From NCBI GenBank assembly GCA_902782225.1, contig CACZMF010000004.1, forward strand, positions 122,084 to 186,083: DNA of 64,000 nt, given 5' to 3'. A model generated the notes under the pieces. The model was given only the letters and a program-made list of their open reading frames with translations. It did no database searches and was not told the DNA's origin. This document shows positions 26,887-34,886 of the stretch, one piece after another; the stretch's first letter is position 1; every line of letters starts with the position of its first letter. A program made the translations under genes and the position numbers. This DNA comes from an uncultured Bacteroidia bacterium. GTDB taxonomy: Bacteria; Bacteroidota; Bacteroidia; Bacteroidales; UBA932.

Positions 26887-28891
26887 GCTGCTTCCGCTTC
26901 TGGGCGTTGCCGCTCTCCTTGCCGCTGCCGCACCCCGTGCGGCCAAGCTGGGCTATGACTACAAGAAAGGCGGCACCTGGAATTATGAGACTCTCTACGC
27001 TCCGTTCGACTTTCCGATCCTGAAGACCTCCGAGGAGATGATGGAGGAGATGGACAAGGCATCAGGTGTGCGCGTGCCGTACTACAGGTATTCCGACGAA
27101 GCGACGCGCTCCGCCATCCACAAAGCCGCTTCCCTCGATCTCGGCGAGTACGGCCCTGCCGTGCTGCAGGCCCTCGGCGTCATCATGGAGCGGGGTGTGG
27201 TTTCTGATGATTCGGTGCCTGAAGGCAACGGCGTTATCTACATCCAGAAAGACAAAAGGGCCGTGAAAGTGCCCGCCGCCGAGGTCAGCGGCCTGTCGGC
27301 GGCCCGTGAATCTCTCTTGTCCGAAGTCCGCAAGGCAGGCGTGCTGCAGGCGGCCGATTCACTGCTCCAGGCTTCATCCGTGGCCCAGCTGATAGTGCCC
27401 AACCTTGAGTATGACGAGCAGATCACCGATGCCGTCAACGATGAGAACGTGCGTTCGATTTCCCCGACCGAGGGCTTCGTGTCCGCCGGTCAGCTGATAG
27501 TCTCCAAGGGCGAGATCATCACGGCCGACATAGCCCGTATACTGGACTCCTACAAGCGCGAATATGAGGCCAGCGTGGGCCGTTCCGGGCCCGTGTACCT
27601 CAATCTGCTGGGCAATATCCTGGTGGCATTGATTCTGGTCGTGCTGCTGGCGTTGTCCATCCTTTTCAGCGGCAAGAGCTTCTTCGAGGATACCCGCTAC
27701 TTCTACATCGTTTTCGTGTTCACGCTGTTCGCAGGCCTGATCATGTTGATGGTGCGTTTCAATGAGAACCTGCTGTATCTGGCGCCGCTGACGCTATGCG
27801 CCATGTTCCTGCAGGCCTTCGTGCGAGCCAGGGTGATAGTGCCCGTCTATATCATTTCCCTGCTGCCCCTGCTGGTCTACGCCGACCAGGGCGCCCCGCT
27901 GTTCGTGATTTTCCTCACCGGCGGCATGGTGTCCATCTACGGCTCGCGCCATCTTGTGCAGGGCTGGAAGCAGTTCCTCCTGGCACTGCTGAACTTTTCC
28001 TCCATGGCTCTGGTCTACATTGCCCTGAGGCTCACGGGAGGCGACGGAGGCATCTTCCTGAACGACCTGCTCCGCCTTCTCGTGGCTGCGCTGCTCGCCG
28101 TGTTCATGTATCCTCTCATCTACCTTTTCGAGAAGATTTTCAACCTGGTGTCGAATTCCAGGCTCGCCGAGCTTGCCGACACTTCCAACCGCGTGCTGCG
28201 TGAGCTGGAGCAGAAGGCTCCCGGCACCTTCCAGCATTCCCTGCAGGTGATGAACATGGCCGACGCCGCAGCCCGTGCAATCGACGCCAATCCGCTTCTG
28301 CTGCGTGTGGGCGCGCTCTACCACGACATAGGCAAGCTCAACAATCCCATGTGCTTCATTGAGAACGAATCGCTCCTCAACAAGCCCGACGACCAGAAAT
28401 ACCATAGCGGCCTGAGTCCCGAGCAGAGCGCCGAGGACATAATCAAGCACGTTTCCGACGGCGTGGAGGCAGCCCGTTCGCACCGTCTGCCCGCCGTGGT
28501 CGTGGATTTCATCCGCACCCACCACGGCACCACGCTGACCGGCTATTTCTGGGGCAAGCATCTGTCTGCGGGCGGCAGTCCCGAAGACCGCAGCCGTTTC
28601 GTGTATCCCGGCCCCGCGCCCACGACAAAGGAGCAGATCATCCTTATGCTCTGCGACAGCATCGAGGCCGCTTCCAGGACCCTGACCGAGCACACGCCCG
28701 AGGCTTACTCCGCTTTCGTGGAGAAAATCGTGAAGGGCAAGATGGACCAGGGACAGTTCAACGATGCCGACATATCCATCAAGGAGCTTAACCTGCTGAA
28801 GGAGGCGATCAAGAACTACATAGCCCAGATGCACCACGGCCGCGTGGCCTACCCGCACACAAAGAGAAATATATTAACTTCAAAAAAATAA
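26861..28891 (+). CDS. PgpH-like 7TM-HD phosphohydrolase, probable c-di-AMP phosphodiesterase
   Basis: 676 residues from a GTG start. An N-terminal anchor is followed by an extracytoplasmic 7TMR-HDED-type domain (about 40-245), seven transmembrane segments (about 248-430) and a cytoplasmic HD domain. The HD ligands are visible: FQHSLQVMNMA and GALYHDIGK, with THHGTTLTGYF downstream. In Firmicutes PgpH hydrolyses cyclic di-AMP. The same architecture is common in Bacteroidota and the inferred role is second-messenger turnover. It overlaps the SDR gene and precedes tig by 2 bp. Confidence 0.88.
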   Translation: MKLRVRLNKLLPLLGVAALLAAAAPRAAKLGYDYKKGGTWNYETLYAPFDFPILKTSEEMMEEMDKASGVRVPYYRYSDEATRSAIHKAASLDLGEYGPAVLQALGVIMERGVVSDDSVPEGNGVIYIQKDKRAVKVPAAEVSGLSAARESLLSEVRKAGVLQAADSLLQASSVAQLIVPNLEYDEQITDAVNDENVRSISPTEGFVSAGQLIVSKGEIITADIARILDSYKREYEASVGRSGPVYLNLLGNILVALILVVLLALSILFSGKSFFEDTRYFYIVFVFTLFAGLIMLMVRFNENLLYLAPLTLCAMFLQAFVRARVIVPVYIISLLPLLVYADQGAPLFVIFLTGGMVSIYGSRHLVQGWKQFLLALLNFSSMALVYIALRLTGGDGGIFLNDLLRLLVAALLAVFMYPLIYLFEKIFNLVSNSRLAELADTSNRVLRELEQKAPGTFQHSLQVMNMADAAARAIDANPLLLRVGALYHDIGKLNNPMCFIENESLLNKPDDQKYHSGLSPEQSAEDIIKHVSDGVEAARSHRLPAVVVDFIRTHHGTTLTGYFWGKHLSAGGSPEDRSRFVYPGPAPTTKEQIILMLCDSIEAASRTLTEHTPEAYSAFVEKIVKGKMDQGQFNDADISIKELNLLKEAIKNYIAQMHHGRVAYPHTKRNILTSKK

Positions 28892-28893
28892 TT

Positions 28894-29886
28894 ATGAACC
28901 TTACAAAAAAACAAATTGATGAACTCAATCTCGAGCTGACCCTTGAGATTGTGCCGGAAGATTACGAAGAAGCAGTCAGGAAAAGACTGGCGGAGCGCAG
29001 GCGCACCGCCGAATTCAAGGGATTCCGCAAGGGTATGGTGCCCGCATCCCTGATCAAGAGGGTTTACGGCGAGCAGGTCCTCGTGGATGCCGTCAATGAA
29101 GTCATCACCACTTCCCTGGACAATTATATCAACGAAAACCAGCTCCATCTGCTGGGCGAGCCTCTCGGAAGCGAGAAGCAGCCGGAGGTGGAATGGGTGG
29201 ACGGCAATTCCTTCACTTTCATTTTCGACGCCGCCATCTCTCCCGAGGTGAAGGTCGGTGTGGAGGCTTCCGACACCGTGAACAAGTATTCCATCACTTC
29301 TTCCGCAAAGGAGAAGGCTTCCATGATAGAGAATATCAAGAAGTACTACGAGGAGAAGAAGGAAGAGGTGAAGTCCGACGAGGAAATCGAGAAGGATGTG
29401 ACCGAGCGCCTCAAGGAAGAGCACAAGCAGGAGGCCGAATGGCGCCTGACCAAGGATATCCGCGATTTCTACGTGGCGAAGGCCGGTATCCAGCTCCCCG
29501 AGGCATTCCTGAAGCGCTGGCTGATTGCAGCCAACCAGGGCAAGATTACTGCCGAAGACGTGGAGAAGGATTTCCCGGGCTTCTGCGAGGATTTCAAGTG
29601 GCAGCTGGTCCGTGGCAAACTGATGAAGGATTTCGGCTTCGACGTGACCCACGACGACCTCTACGAGGCTGCGAAGGCCTATGTGACCTATCAGTATGCG
29701 ATGTACGGCATCGGCAATGTGCCTGAGGATATGATCACCGAGGCCGTGGCCAACATCATGAAGGACCGCCGCCAGCTGGAGCGCCTTTCCGAGCAGGTGG
29801 AAGACAACAAGGTCCTCGGCAAGATCAAGGAGACCATCACCATCAAGGACAAGAAGATCTCCAGCGAAAAGTTCCGCGAGCTTTAG
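28894..29886 (+). CDS. tig: Trigger factor lacking the PPIase domain
   Basis: Ribosome-associated chaperone. 330 residues versus roughly 430-450 in standard trigger factors. The N-terminal ribosome-binding domain is intact, with the GFRKGMVP signature at about residues 48-55. After VNKYSI (about 130) the chain passes directly to the C-terminal helical chaperone arms (EIEKDVTERLKEEHKQEAEWRL...). The roughly 100-residue FKBP-type domain is therefore absent. The frame is open and clean, so this is a domain loss, not a break. It ends before a repeat array. Confidence 0.85.
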   Translation: MNLTKKQIDELNLELTLEIVPEDYEEAVRKRLAERRRTAEFKGFRKGMVPASLIKRVYGEQVLVDAVNEVITTSLDNYINENQLHLLGEPLGSEKQPEVEWVDGNSFTFIFDAAISPEVKVGVEASDTVNKYSITSSAKEKASMIENIKKYYEEKKEEVKSDEEIEKDVTERLKEEHKQEAEWRLTKDIRDFYVAKAGIQLPEAFLKRWLIAANQGKITAEDVEKDFPGFCEDFKWQLVRGKLMKDFGFDVTHDDLYEAAKAYVTYQYAMYGIGNVPEDMITEAVANIMKDRRQLERLSEQVEDNKVLGKIKETITIKDKKISSEKFREL

Positions 29887-29910
29887 CGGGCAGAAACATT
29901 GTCATTTACT

Positions 29911-29996
29911 GCTGCCGCTGGCAAAGATTTCTTTCCAGGAGGAGCATTATCGCCTTTTTTTGCTCCCGCTGGGATAAAAATGATTCCAGCGGGAGC
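29911..29996. repeat. REP-type palindromic array, 2 units, 51-bp period
   Basis: Hairpins start at 29911 (GCTGCCGCTGG, right arm degraded) and 29962 (perfect GCTCCCGCTGG / CCAGCGGGAGC around a 13-nt loop). The 16-bp spacer ATTATCGCCTTTTTTT is close to the one in the 62028 array. It lies between convergent tig and GDPD genes. Confidence 0.85.
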
Positions 29997-30015
29997 ACTT
30001 GTGTAGAATACCCGC

Positions 30016-30975
30016 CTACAGAGTATGCCGGCCTTTCGACTTCAGCCAGCCGATGAGGAGCTCGGGACGGTCGGTCTGGATCATGGAGACTCCCTTGTCG
30101 AGGTACTGCTGATACACGTCGCCCGGGTCCGCTGCCACGTAGGCGGCGTCGTCATCGTTGCCGTAACCGCCGCAGAGGCTTGCCCAGATGGTGTTCACCC
30201 AGATCTTGGAACCCTGGTCGAGGATTTTTTTGCAGGCATCCTCGAAGGCGCCGTCGTTGGTCTGCCAGCACACCTCGTAGGCGAGGGGCACGACGCCCTG
30301 CTCGAGGTAGGAATTGAACAACTCGATTCCCTTCGGCCTCTGGATGTCCACGATGGGCATATACATCATATTGTGCTCATAGGCTGCTTCGTGGGCGGCG
30401 ACCACCTCGATGGGCTTCTTGCCCTTGATGAGGATCTGGTCGGTCACGCCGAGCTCCTCCGTGATGGCAAGCACTTCGTCGTAGAACTCATATCCCTGGT
30501 CCACGTTAACGCAGATGCGGTCCTTGCAGCAGGCGAGGGCCTCGCGGAGCGTCGGCATATGAAGGGTGTCGATGGCGACGTTGTGGGCCCGCTTGAGGCT
30601 CAGGCGCTTGATTTCTTCGAGGGTAAGGTCGCTCACGCGTGCGCTCTTGCCGGGCTCGCCCTTGAACACGCTGCTGAAGTTGGTGCAGCGGGTCACGGTG
30701 CCGTCGTGGCTGAGCACGAGCACGGAATCCTTGGTCATCTTGAGGTCGAGCTCCATGATGTCCGCGCCCATACGGATGATGCTTTCGATGGCGGGAATGG
30801 AATTCTCTGGGAAATTGCGCCAGTCGCCCCGGTGGCAGGTCACGACCACGTATTTGGAATGTGGATCATGGATCTGGGCGGCAATTGCTTCGGCCCTGTT
30901 GGCATACTGCGGGGCGCCTTCCTGGCAGGATGCGAGAGCGAGTGCCGCAGCGATAAAGAAAAGAGTCTTTCTCAT
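30016..30975 (-). CDS. Glycerophosphodiester phosphodiesterase family lipoprotein
   Basis: Hydrolyses glycerophosphodiesters to glycerol 3-phosphate and an alcohol. 319 residues from the ATG at 30975, with lipobox ALASC. GDPD motif residues: CHRGDWRNFPENS (His and Arg), MELDLKMTKDSVLVLSHDG (Glu/Asp metal ligands and second His), and a C-terminal MIQTDRPELLIGWL. The upstream reading frame to 31200 is open but lies inside the M20 gene, so the later start is used. Located on the cell surface or periplasmic side by its lipobox. Confidence 0.9.
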   Translation of the reverse strand: MRKTLFFIAAALALASCQEGAPQYANRAEAIAAQIHDPHSKYVVVTCHRGDWRNFPENSIPAIESIIRMGADIMELDLKMTKDSVLVLSHDGTVTRCTNFSSVFKGEPGKSARVSDLTLEEIKRLSLKRAHNVAIDTLHMPTLREALACCKDRICVNVDQGYEFYDEVLAITEELGVTDQILIKGKKPIEVVAAHEAAYEHNMMYMPIVDIQRPKGIELFNSYLEQGVVPLAYEVCWQTNDGAFEDACKKILDQGSKIWVNTIWASLCGGYGNDDDAAYVAADPGDVYQQYLDKGVSMIQTDRPELLIGWLKSKGRHTL

Positions 30976-30994
30976 AATCAGCTGTATATTTTGG

Positions 30995-32365
30995 TTATTT
31001 GTTCCAGTACTTATAGAACAGAGCGATGCTCTCCATTCCCCTGAAGAACTGCTTGAGGAGGTAGCTCTCGTTGGGGGAGTGGATGGTGTCGCGCTCGAGG
31101 CCGAAGCCGAGCAGCAGCGGGTCGATACCCAGAATCTTCTGCACTTCGGCGAGCACGGCGATGCTGCCGCCGCCCCGGGACGGAACGGGCTCGATTCCAT
31201 AGACTTCAGTGATGGCGCGGCTGGCTGCCTTGTAGGCGCTGCTGCTGATGGGAATGAGGAAGCCGTCGCCTCCTTCGCAGGGCTTCACCTCGACGCGTAC
31301 GCTCTTGGGAGCCAGTGACTTGAAGTGCTTTGCAAACAATTTTGTTATCTCTGCGCTGCGCTGGTTTGGCACCAGGCGCATCGAAATTTTAGCGTGCGCT
31401 TCGCTCGGAAGTACGGTCTTCGCGCCTTCCCCCGTGTAGCCGCCCCAGATGCCGCACACATCCAGGCATGGCCTGATGCCCGTGCGCTCAAGGGGAGTGT
31501 AACCCTTTTCGCCCCGCAGCTCGCGGACGCCCAGGAAATCCTTGTATTCCTTTTCGTCGAACGGAGCTCTGGCGAGCATCTTGCGCTCAGCCCTGGATAG
31601 CTCGACCACCTTGTCGTAGAACCCCGGCACCGCAACACGCCCGTCGGCATCGAAGAGCTTGGCGATCATCTCGCTGAGCACCTGGATGGGATTCGCCACG
31701 GCGCCGCCGTAGTGGCCGCTGTGCAGGTCTTTGTTGGGGCCTGTGACCTTCACTTCGAGGTAGCTCAGGCCCCGCATTCCGCAGTTGATCGAAGGCACGC
31801 TTTCGCTGATCATCGTGGTGTCGCTGACCAGGCAGATGTCGGCCGCGAGCATTTTCCTGTGGGCCTTGATCCAGGCGGGAAGGGACGGACTGCCGATTTC
31901 TTCCTCGCCCTCGAACATGAATTTCACGTTGTGCCTGAGCTGCCCGCTGCGCACCAGGAACTCGAATGCCTTTATGTGCATGAACAGCTGGCCCTTGTCG
32001 TCGTTGGCGCCGCGGCCCCATATAGCATCCTCGCCCGTGGCGGGATCAGGGCCGAGCACAGGCTCGAACGGGTCGGTGCGCCATTTCTCGAGGGGCTCCG
32101 GCGGCTGGACGTCGTAGTGGCCGTAGATGAGCACGGTGGGAAGGGACGGATCGGTCATTTTCTGCCCGAACACCACCGGATTGCCGCCAGTTTCCCAGAG
32201 GCCTGCACTGTCGGCTCCCGCTTCCATGAGCAGCTCCGAAATCCTTTCGGCGCAGGCGTACATATCAGGTTTGTGGTCGGCTTTGGCGCTGATGGAGGGA
32301 ATCCGCAGCAGGGAGAAAAGCTCTTCGAAGAACCTTTCCTTATTCTGTTCGATGTATTGTTTCAT
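30995..32365 (-). CDS. M20 family metallopeptidase (dipeptidase)
   Basis: 456 residues, no signal peptide. Di-zinc site: YGHYDVQPP, GRGANDDKGQ, EGEEEIGSP and DTT (C-LVSDTTM). The dimerisation domain follows after PNKDLHSGHYGG, and the final ligand is in FGLERDTIHSPNE. This order matches M20 dipeptidases that trim di- and tripeptides in the cytosol. It ends 19 bp before the GDPD start and diverges from glmM. Confidence 0.9.
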   Translation of the reverse strand: MKQYIEQNKERFFEELFSLLRIPSISAKADHKPDMYACAERISELLMEAGADSAGLWETGGNPVVFGQKMTDPSLPTVLIYGHYDVQPPEPLEKWRTDPFEPVLGPDPATGEDAIWGRGANDDKGQLFMHIKAFEFLVRSGQLRHNVKFMFEGEEEIGSPSLPAWIKAHRKMLAADICLVSDTTMISESVPSINCGMRGLSYLEVKVTGPNKDLHSGHYGGAVANPIQVLSEMIAKLFDADGRVAVPGFYDKVVELSRAERKMLARAPFDEKEYKDFLGVRELRGEKGYTPLERTGIRPCLDVCGIWGGYTGEGAKTVLPSEAHAKISMRLVPNQRSAEITKLFAKHFKSLAPKSVRVEVKPCEGGDGFLIPISSSAYKAASRAITEVYGIEPVPSRGGGSIAVLAEVQKILGIDPLLLGFGLERDTIHSPNESYLLKQFFRGMESIALFYKYWNK

Positions 32366-32366
32366 G

Positions 32367-32397
32367 TTGTAAAGTTAAACATTATTCATTAAATTTG
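32367..32397 (+). promoter_or_regulatory. Promoter of glmM
   Basis: TTG at 32367-32369 and TAAATTTG at 32390-32397, 20-bp spacer, 19 bp before the ATG at 32417. Confidence 0.6.
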
Positions 32398-32416
32398 TCC
32401 GATAGACAAAAAAAGA

Positions 32417-33835
32417 ATGGCACTTATAAAATCAATTTCCGGCATTCGCGGCACCATAGGAGGCGCCACCGGAGACAACCTGACCCCTGTCGACATAGTC
32501 AAATTCACCTACGCCTACTGCAAATGCCTGCGTGAGCGCAAACAGCCTTTCGGCGACCGCTACAAAGTAGTGGTGGGCCGCGACGCCCGCATCAGCGGCG
32601 AGATGGTGGAGCAGCTGGTCTGCGGCACCCTGATTGCCTGCGGCGTGGACGTGGTGCGCTGCGGTTTCGCCAGCACCCCCACCACCGAACTGGCAGTGAC
32701 CTTCTCCGGGGCCGACGGCGGCATCATCATCACCGCCAGCCACAACCCCCGCCAGTGGAATGCCCTCAAGCTCCTCAACGAGCACGGCGAGTTCCTCACG
32801 GCCGTCCAGGGCCAGGCCATACTCGACTGCGCCGAAAGCGGCGACTTCGACTTCGCCCCCGTGGACGAAATCGGCTGCATCGAAGACCACGACTTCACAG
32901 ACGAACACATCGACGCCGTGCTTGCGCTCGAGGCAGTCGATGCCGAAGCCATACGCAAGGCCGGATTCACCGTCGTCCTTGACGCCATCAACTCCGTGGG
33001 AGGAATAATCATGCCCCGCCTTCTCAAGCGCCTGGGCGTCAAGTGCATAACGCTCAACGGCAATCCCACCGGCGACTTCGCCCACAACCCCGAACCCCTG
33101 CCGGCCAACCTGACGGAACTCAGCGCCACCGTGGTGCGGAAGAAGGCCGACCTGGGCATCAGCGTGGATCCCGACGTGGACCGCCTCGCCTTCATCTGCG
33201 AAAACGGCGAACCCTTCGTGGAAGAGTACACGCTCGTGGCCGTGGCCGATTACCTGCTGGACGAAGCCGTCCGCAAGGGCAGCGGCAAACTCAACACCGT
33301 GTCCAACCTCAGCTCCAGCCGTGCCCTGCGCGACGTCACCGAGGCCCACGGCGGCACCTATTATGCATCCGCCGTCGGCGAAGTGAACGTGACCACCAAG
33401 ATGCACGAAGTCGGCGCCCTGATCGGCGGCGAGGGCAACGGGGGAGTCATCTACCCGGCATCCCACTGCGGCCGCGATGCCATGGTGGGCGTGGCGCTCT
33501 TCCTCAGCAAGCTCGCCCACAACGGCTTGAAAGTCAGCGAGTACAAGGCCACGCTCCCGCAGTACTTCATAGCCAAGAACCGCATCGACCTCAGCGACAA
33601 GGCGATGATAGACCGCATCCTGGAGGCGATGAAGGAGCATTTCAAGGACGAAAAAGTGAACACCATCGACGGCGTGAAGATAGATTTCGAATCCACCCGC
33701 CGCTGGGTCCACCTGCGCCGCTCCAACACTGAGCCCATCATACGCATCTACTCCGAAGCCCCGACCGAAGCCGAGGCCGAGGCCCTCGCGCAGGAAGTCA
33801 TAGCGCTTGCCCGGAAGATAATAGGCAATGTTTAG
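32417..33835 (+). CDS. glmM: Phosphoglucosamine mutase-type phosphohexomutase
   Basis: Converts glucosamine 6-phosphate to the 1-phosphate for UDP-GlcNAc, the peptidoglycan and LPS precursor. 472 residues. Start SISGIRGTIGG, phosphoserine loop ITASHNPRQWN, metal loop SVDPDVDRLAF, sugar loop GGEGNGG and phosphate loop RRSNTEPIIRIY. The GGEGNGG and RRSNTEP variants are those seen in Bacteroidota GlmM. Overlaps the NamZ-like gene by 8 bp, which joins precursor synthesis to wall turnover. Confidence 0.88.
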   Translation: MALIKSISGIRGTIGGATGDNLTPVDIVKFTYAYCKCLRERKQPFGDRYKVVVGRDARISGEMVEQLVCGTLIACGVDVVRCGFASTPTTELAVTFSGADGGIIITASHNPRQWNALKLLNEHGEFLTAVQGQAILDCAESGDFDFAPVDEIGCIEDHDFTDEHIDAVLALEAVDAEAIRKAGFTVVLDAINSVGGIIMPRLLKRLGVKCITLNGNPTGDFAHNPEPLPANLTELSATVVRKKADLGISVDPDVDRLAFICENGEPFVEEYTLVAVADYLLDEAVRKGSGKLNTVSNLSSSRALRDVTEAHGGTYYASAVGEVNVTTKMHEVGALIGGEGNGGVIYPASHCGRDAMVGVALFLSKLAHNGLKVSEYKATLPQYFIAKNRIDLSDKAMIDRILEAMKEHFKDEKVNTIDGVKIDFESTRRWVHLRRSNTEPIIRIYSEAPTEAEAEALAQEVIALARKIIGNV

Positions 33836-34886
33836 CTTCCGGACCACACCCATTTCGGAGCAACTCGACAGGGGACTGCTAAATGGCCGCGTGGCGTGCT
33901 TCTGCACCCCGGGCAGCTGGAGCAGCAGTTCCCAGTCCTTCCTTGAAGACATATTCCGTGCGCGCGGAAACCTCGTGCGCGTGTTCAGCCCCGCCGGTGC
34001 GGAATTCTCCCCGGAGGCAGGGCACATCGATTTCAGCATCGAGGAGCTCGAAGGGCTTGATGCCGTCGTGGTGGAAATCCAGGACTGCGGCTCCCGCTAT
34101 TTCGGTCCCACCAGGGACGTGCTTCGCCTCCTGAGTTTCCGGGCCCGCATGGAAGAGGGGCCGTCCATATATATCGTGGACCACATCAACCCCGCCGGTC
34201 GGGTGGTCGAGGGCACGATTCCCGTGCTTGAGCCCGACGCCTGGACGCCGAAGGTGGCGCACCGCCACGGCCTCACGCTCGGGGAGCTCTGCAACCTCTA
34301 CTGCAGCGAGATAGGCGCCCGTTTCCCCCTCCACGTGATTTCAGCCCTCTGCTCGGATGCGGGCCGGGACCTGCTGCCGTGGGCGATTGCTCCGGCGCCC
34401 GACCTTCCCGGGCTCTTCAGCTGCGAGATGTACAGCGGAGGCGCCCTGTGGACGGAAACCTCAGTGACGCCGGGCATAGGCACCCCGCGTCCTTATGAAT
34501 ATATAGGTGCGCCCTTCCTCAGCAACGCCGCCGTGCCGCCGAGCCCCCAGGGCGTGCTGATGCGCCCCTGTTCGTTCCAGCCCGCCTGGGGCATGTACTC
34601 GGGGCAGGTGTGCCATGGCTACCAGATCATCCTGCTGCCCGGCGCCCCCTACCACTCGTTGCTCCACACCATCCAGCTGATGCGCTGGGTGGCGGACCGC
34701 GACTCCCGTTTCGAAATAAGCCCCGCCCTTCTGGACCGCATCGACGATCCGGTGGTCAGCGAATACCTTCGCGGCGGCATCACTTTCGACATTGTCCAAG
34801 AACACGTCAAGCTCGAAGAACAGAAATGGATACGAAAGGCCAAGCGTTTCCTGCTCTACGACGACGCTCCATACCGTATTAAATGA
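33828..34886 (+). CDS. DUF1343 / NamZ-like exo-beta-N-acetylmuramidase
   Basis: NamZ proteins release terminal MurNAc from peptidoglycan fragments. 352 residues. Family landmarks: VVEIQDCGSRYFGPTRD, HRHGLTLGELCN, LPGLFS...YSGGALWTETSVTPGIGTPRPYEYIGAPF. It is shorter than usual and has no signal peptide (it starts MFSFRTTPISEQLDRG), whereas known NamZ enzymes are mostly exported. A cytoplasmic recycling role is therefore possible. Sandwiched between glmM (8-bp overlap) and a lipoprotein gene (4-bp overlap). Confidence 0.82.
   Translation: MFSFRTTPISEQLDRGLLNGRVACFCTPGSWSSSSQSFLEDIFRARGNLVRVFSPAGAEFSPEAGHIDFSIEELEGLDAVVVEIQDCGSRYFGPTRDVLRLLSFRARMEEGPSIYIVDHINPAGRVVEGTIPVLEPDAWTPKVAHRHGLTLGELCNLYCSEIGARFPLHVISALCSDAGRDLLPWAIAPAPDLPGLFSCEMYSGGALWTETSVTPGIGTPRPYEYIGAPFLSNAAVPPSPQGVLMRPCSFQPAWGMYSGQVCHGYQIILLPGAPYHSLLHTIQLMRWVADRDSRFEISPALLDRIDDPVVSEYLRGGITFDIVQEHVKLEEQKWIRKAKRFLLYDDAPYRIK

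Noticed and set aside
30976-31200. N-terminal extension of the GDPD gene
   Set aside because: It would lie inside the M20 gene and remove the lipoprotein signal from the N-terminus.
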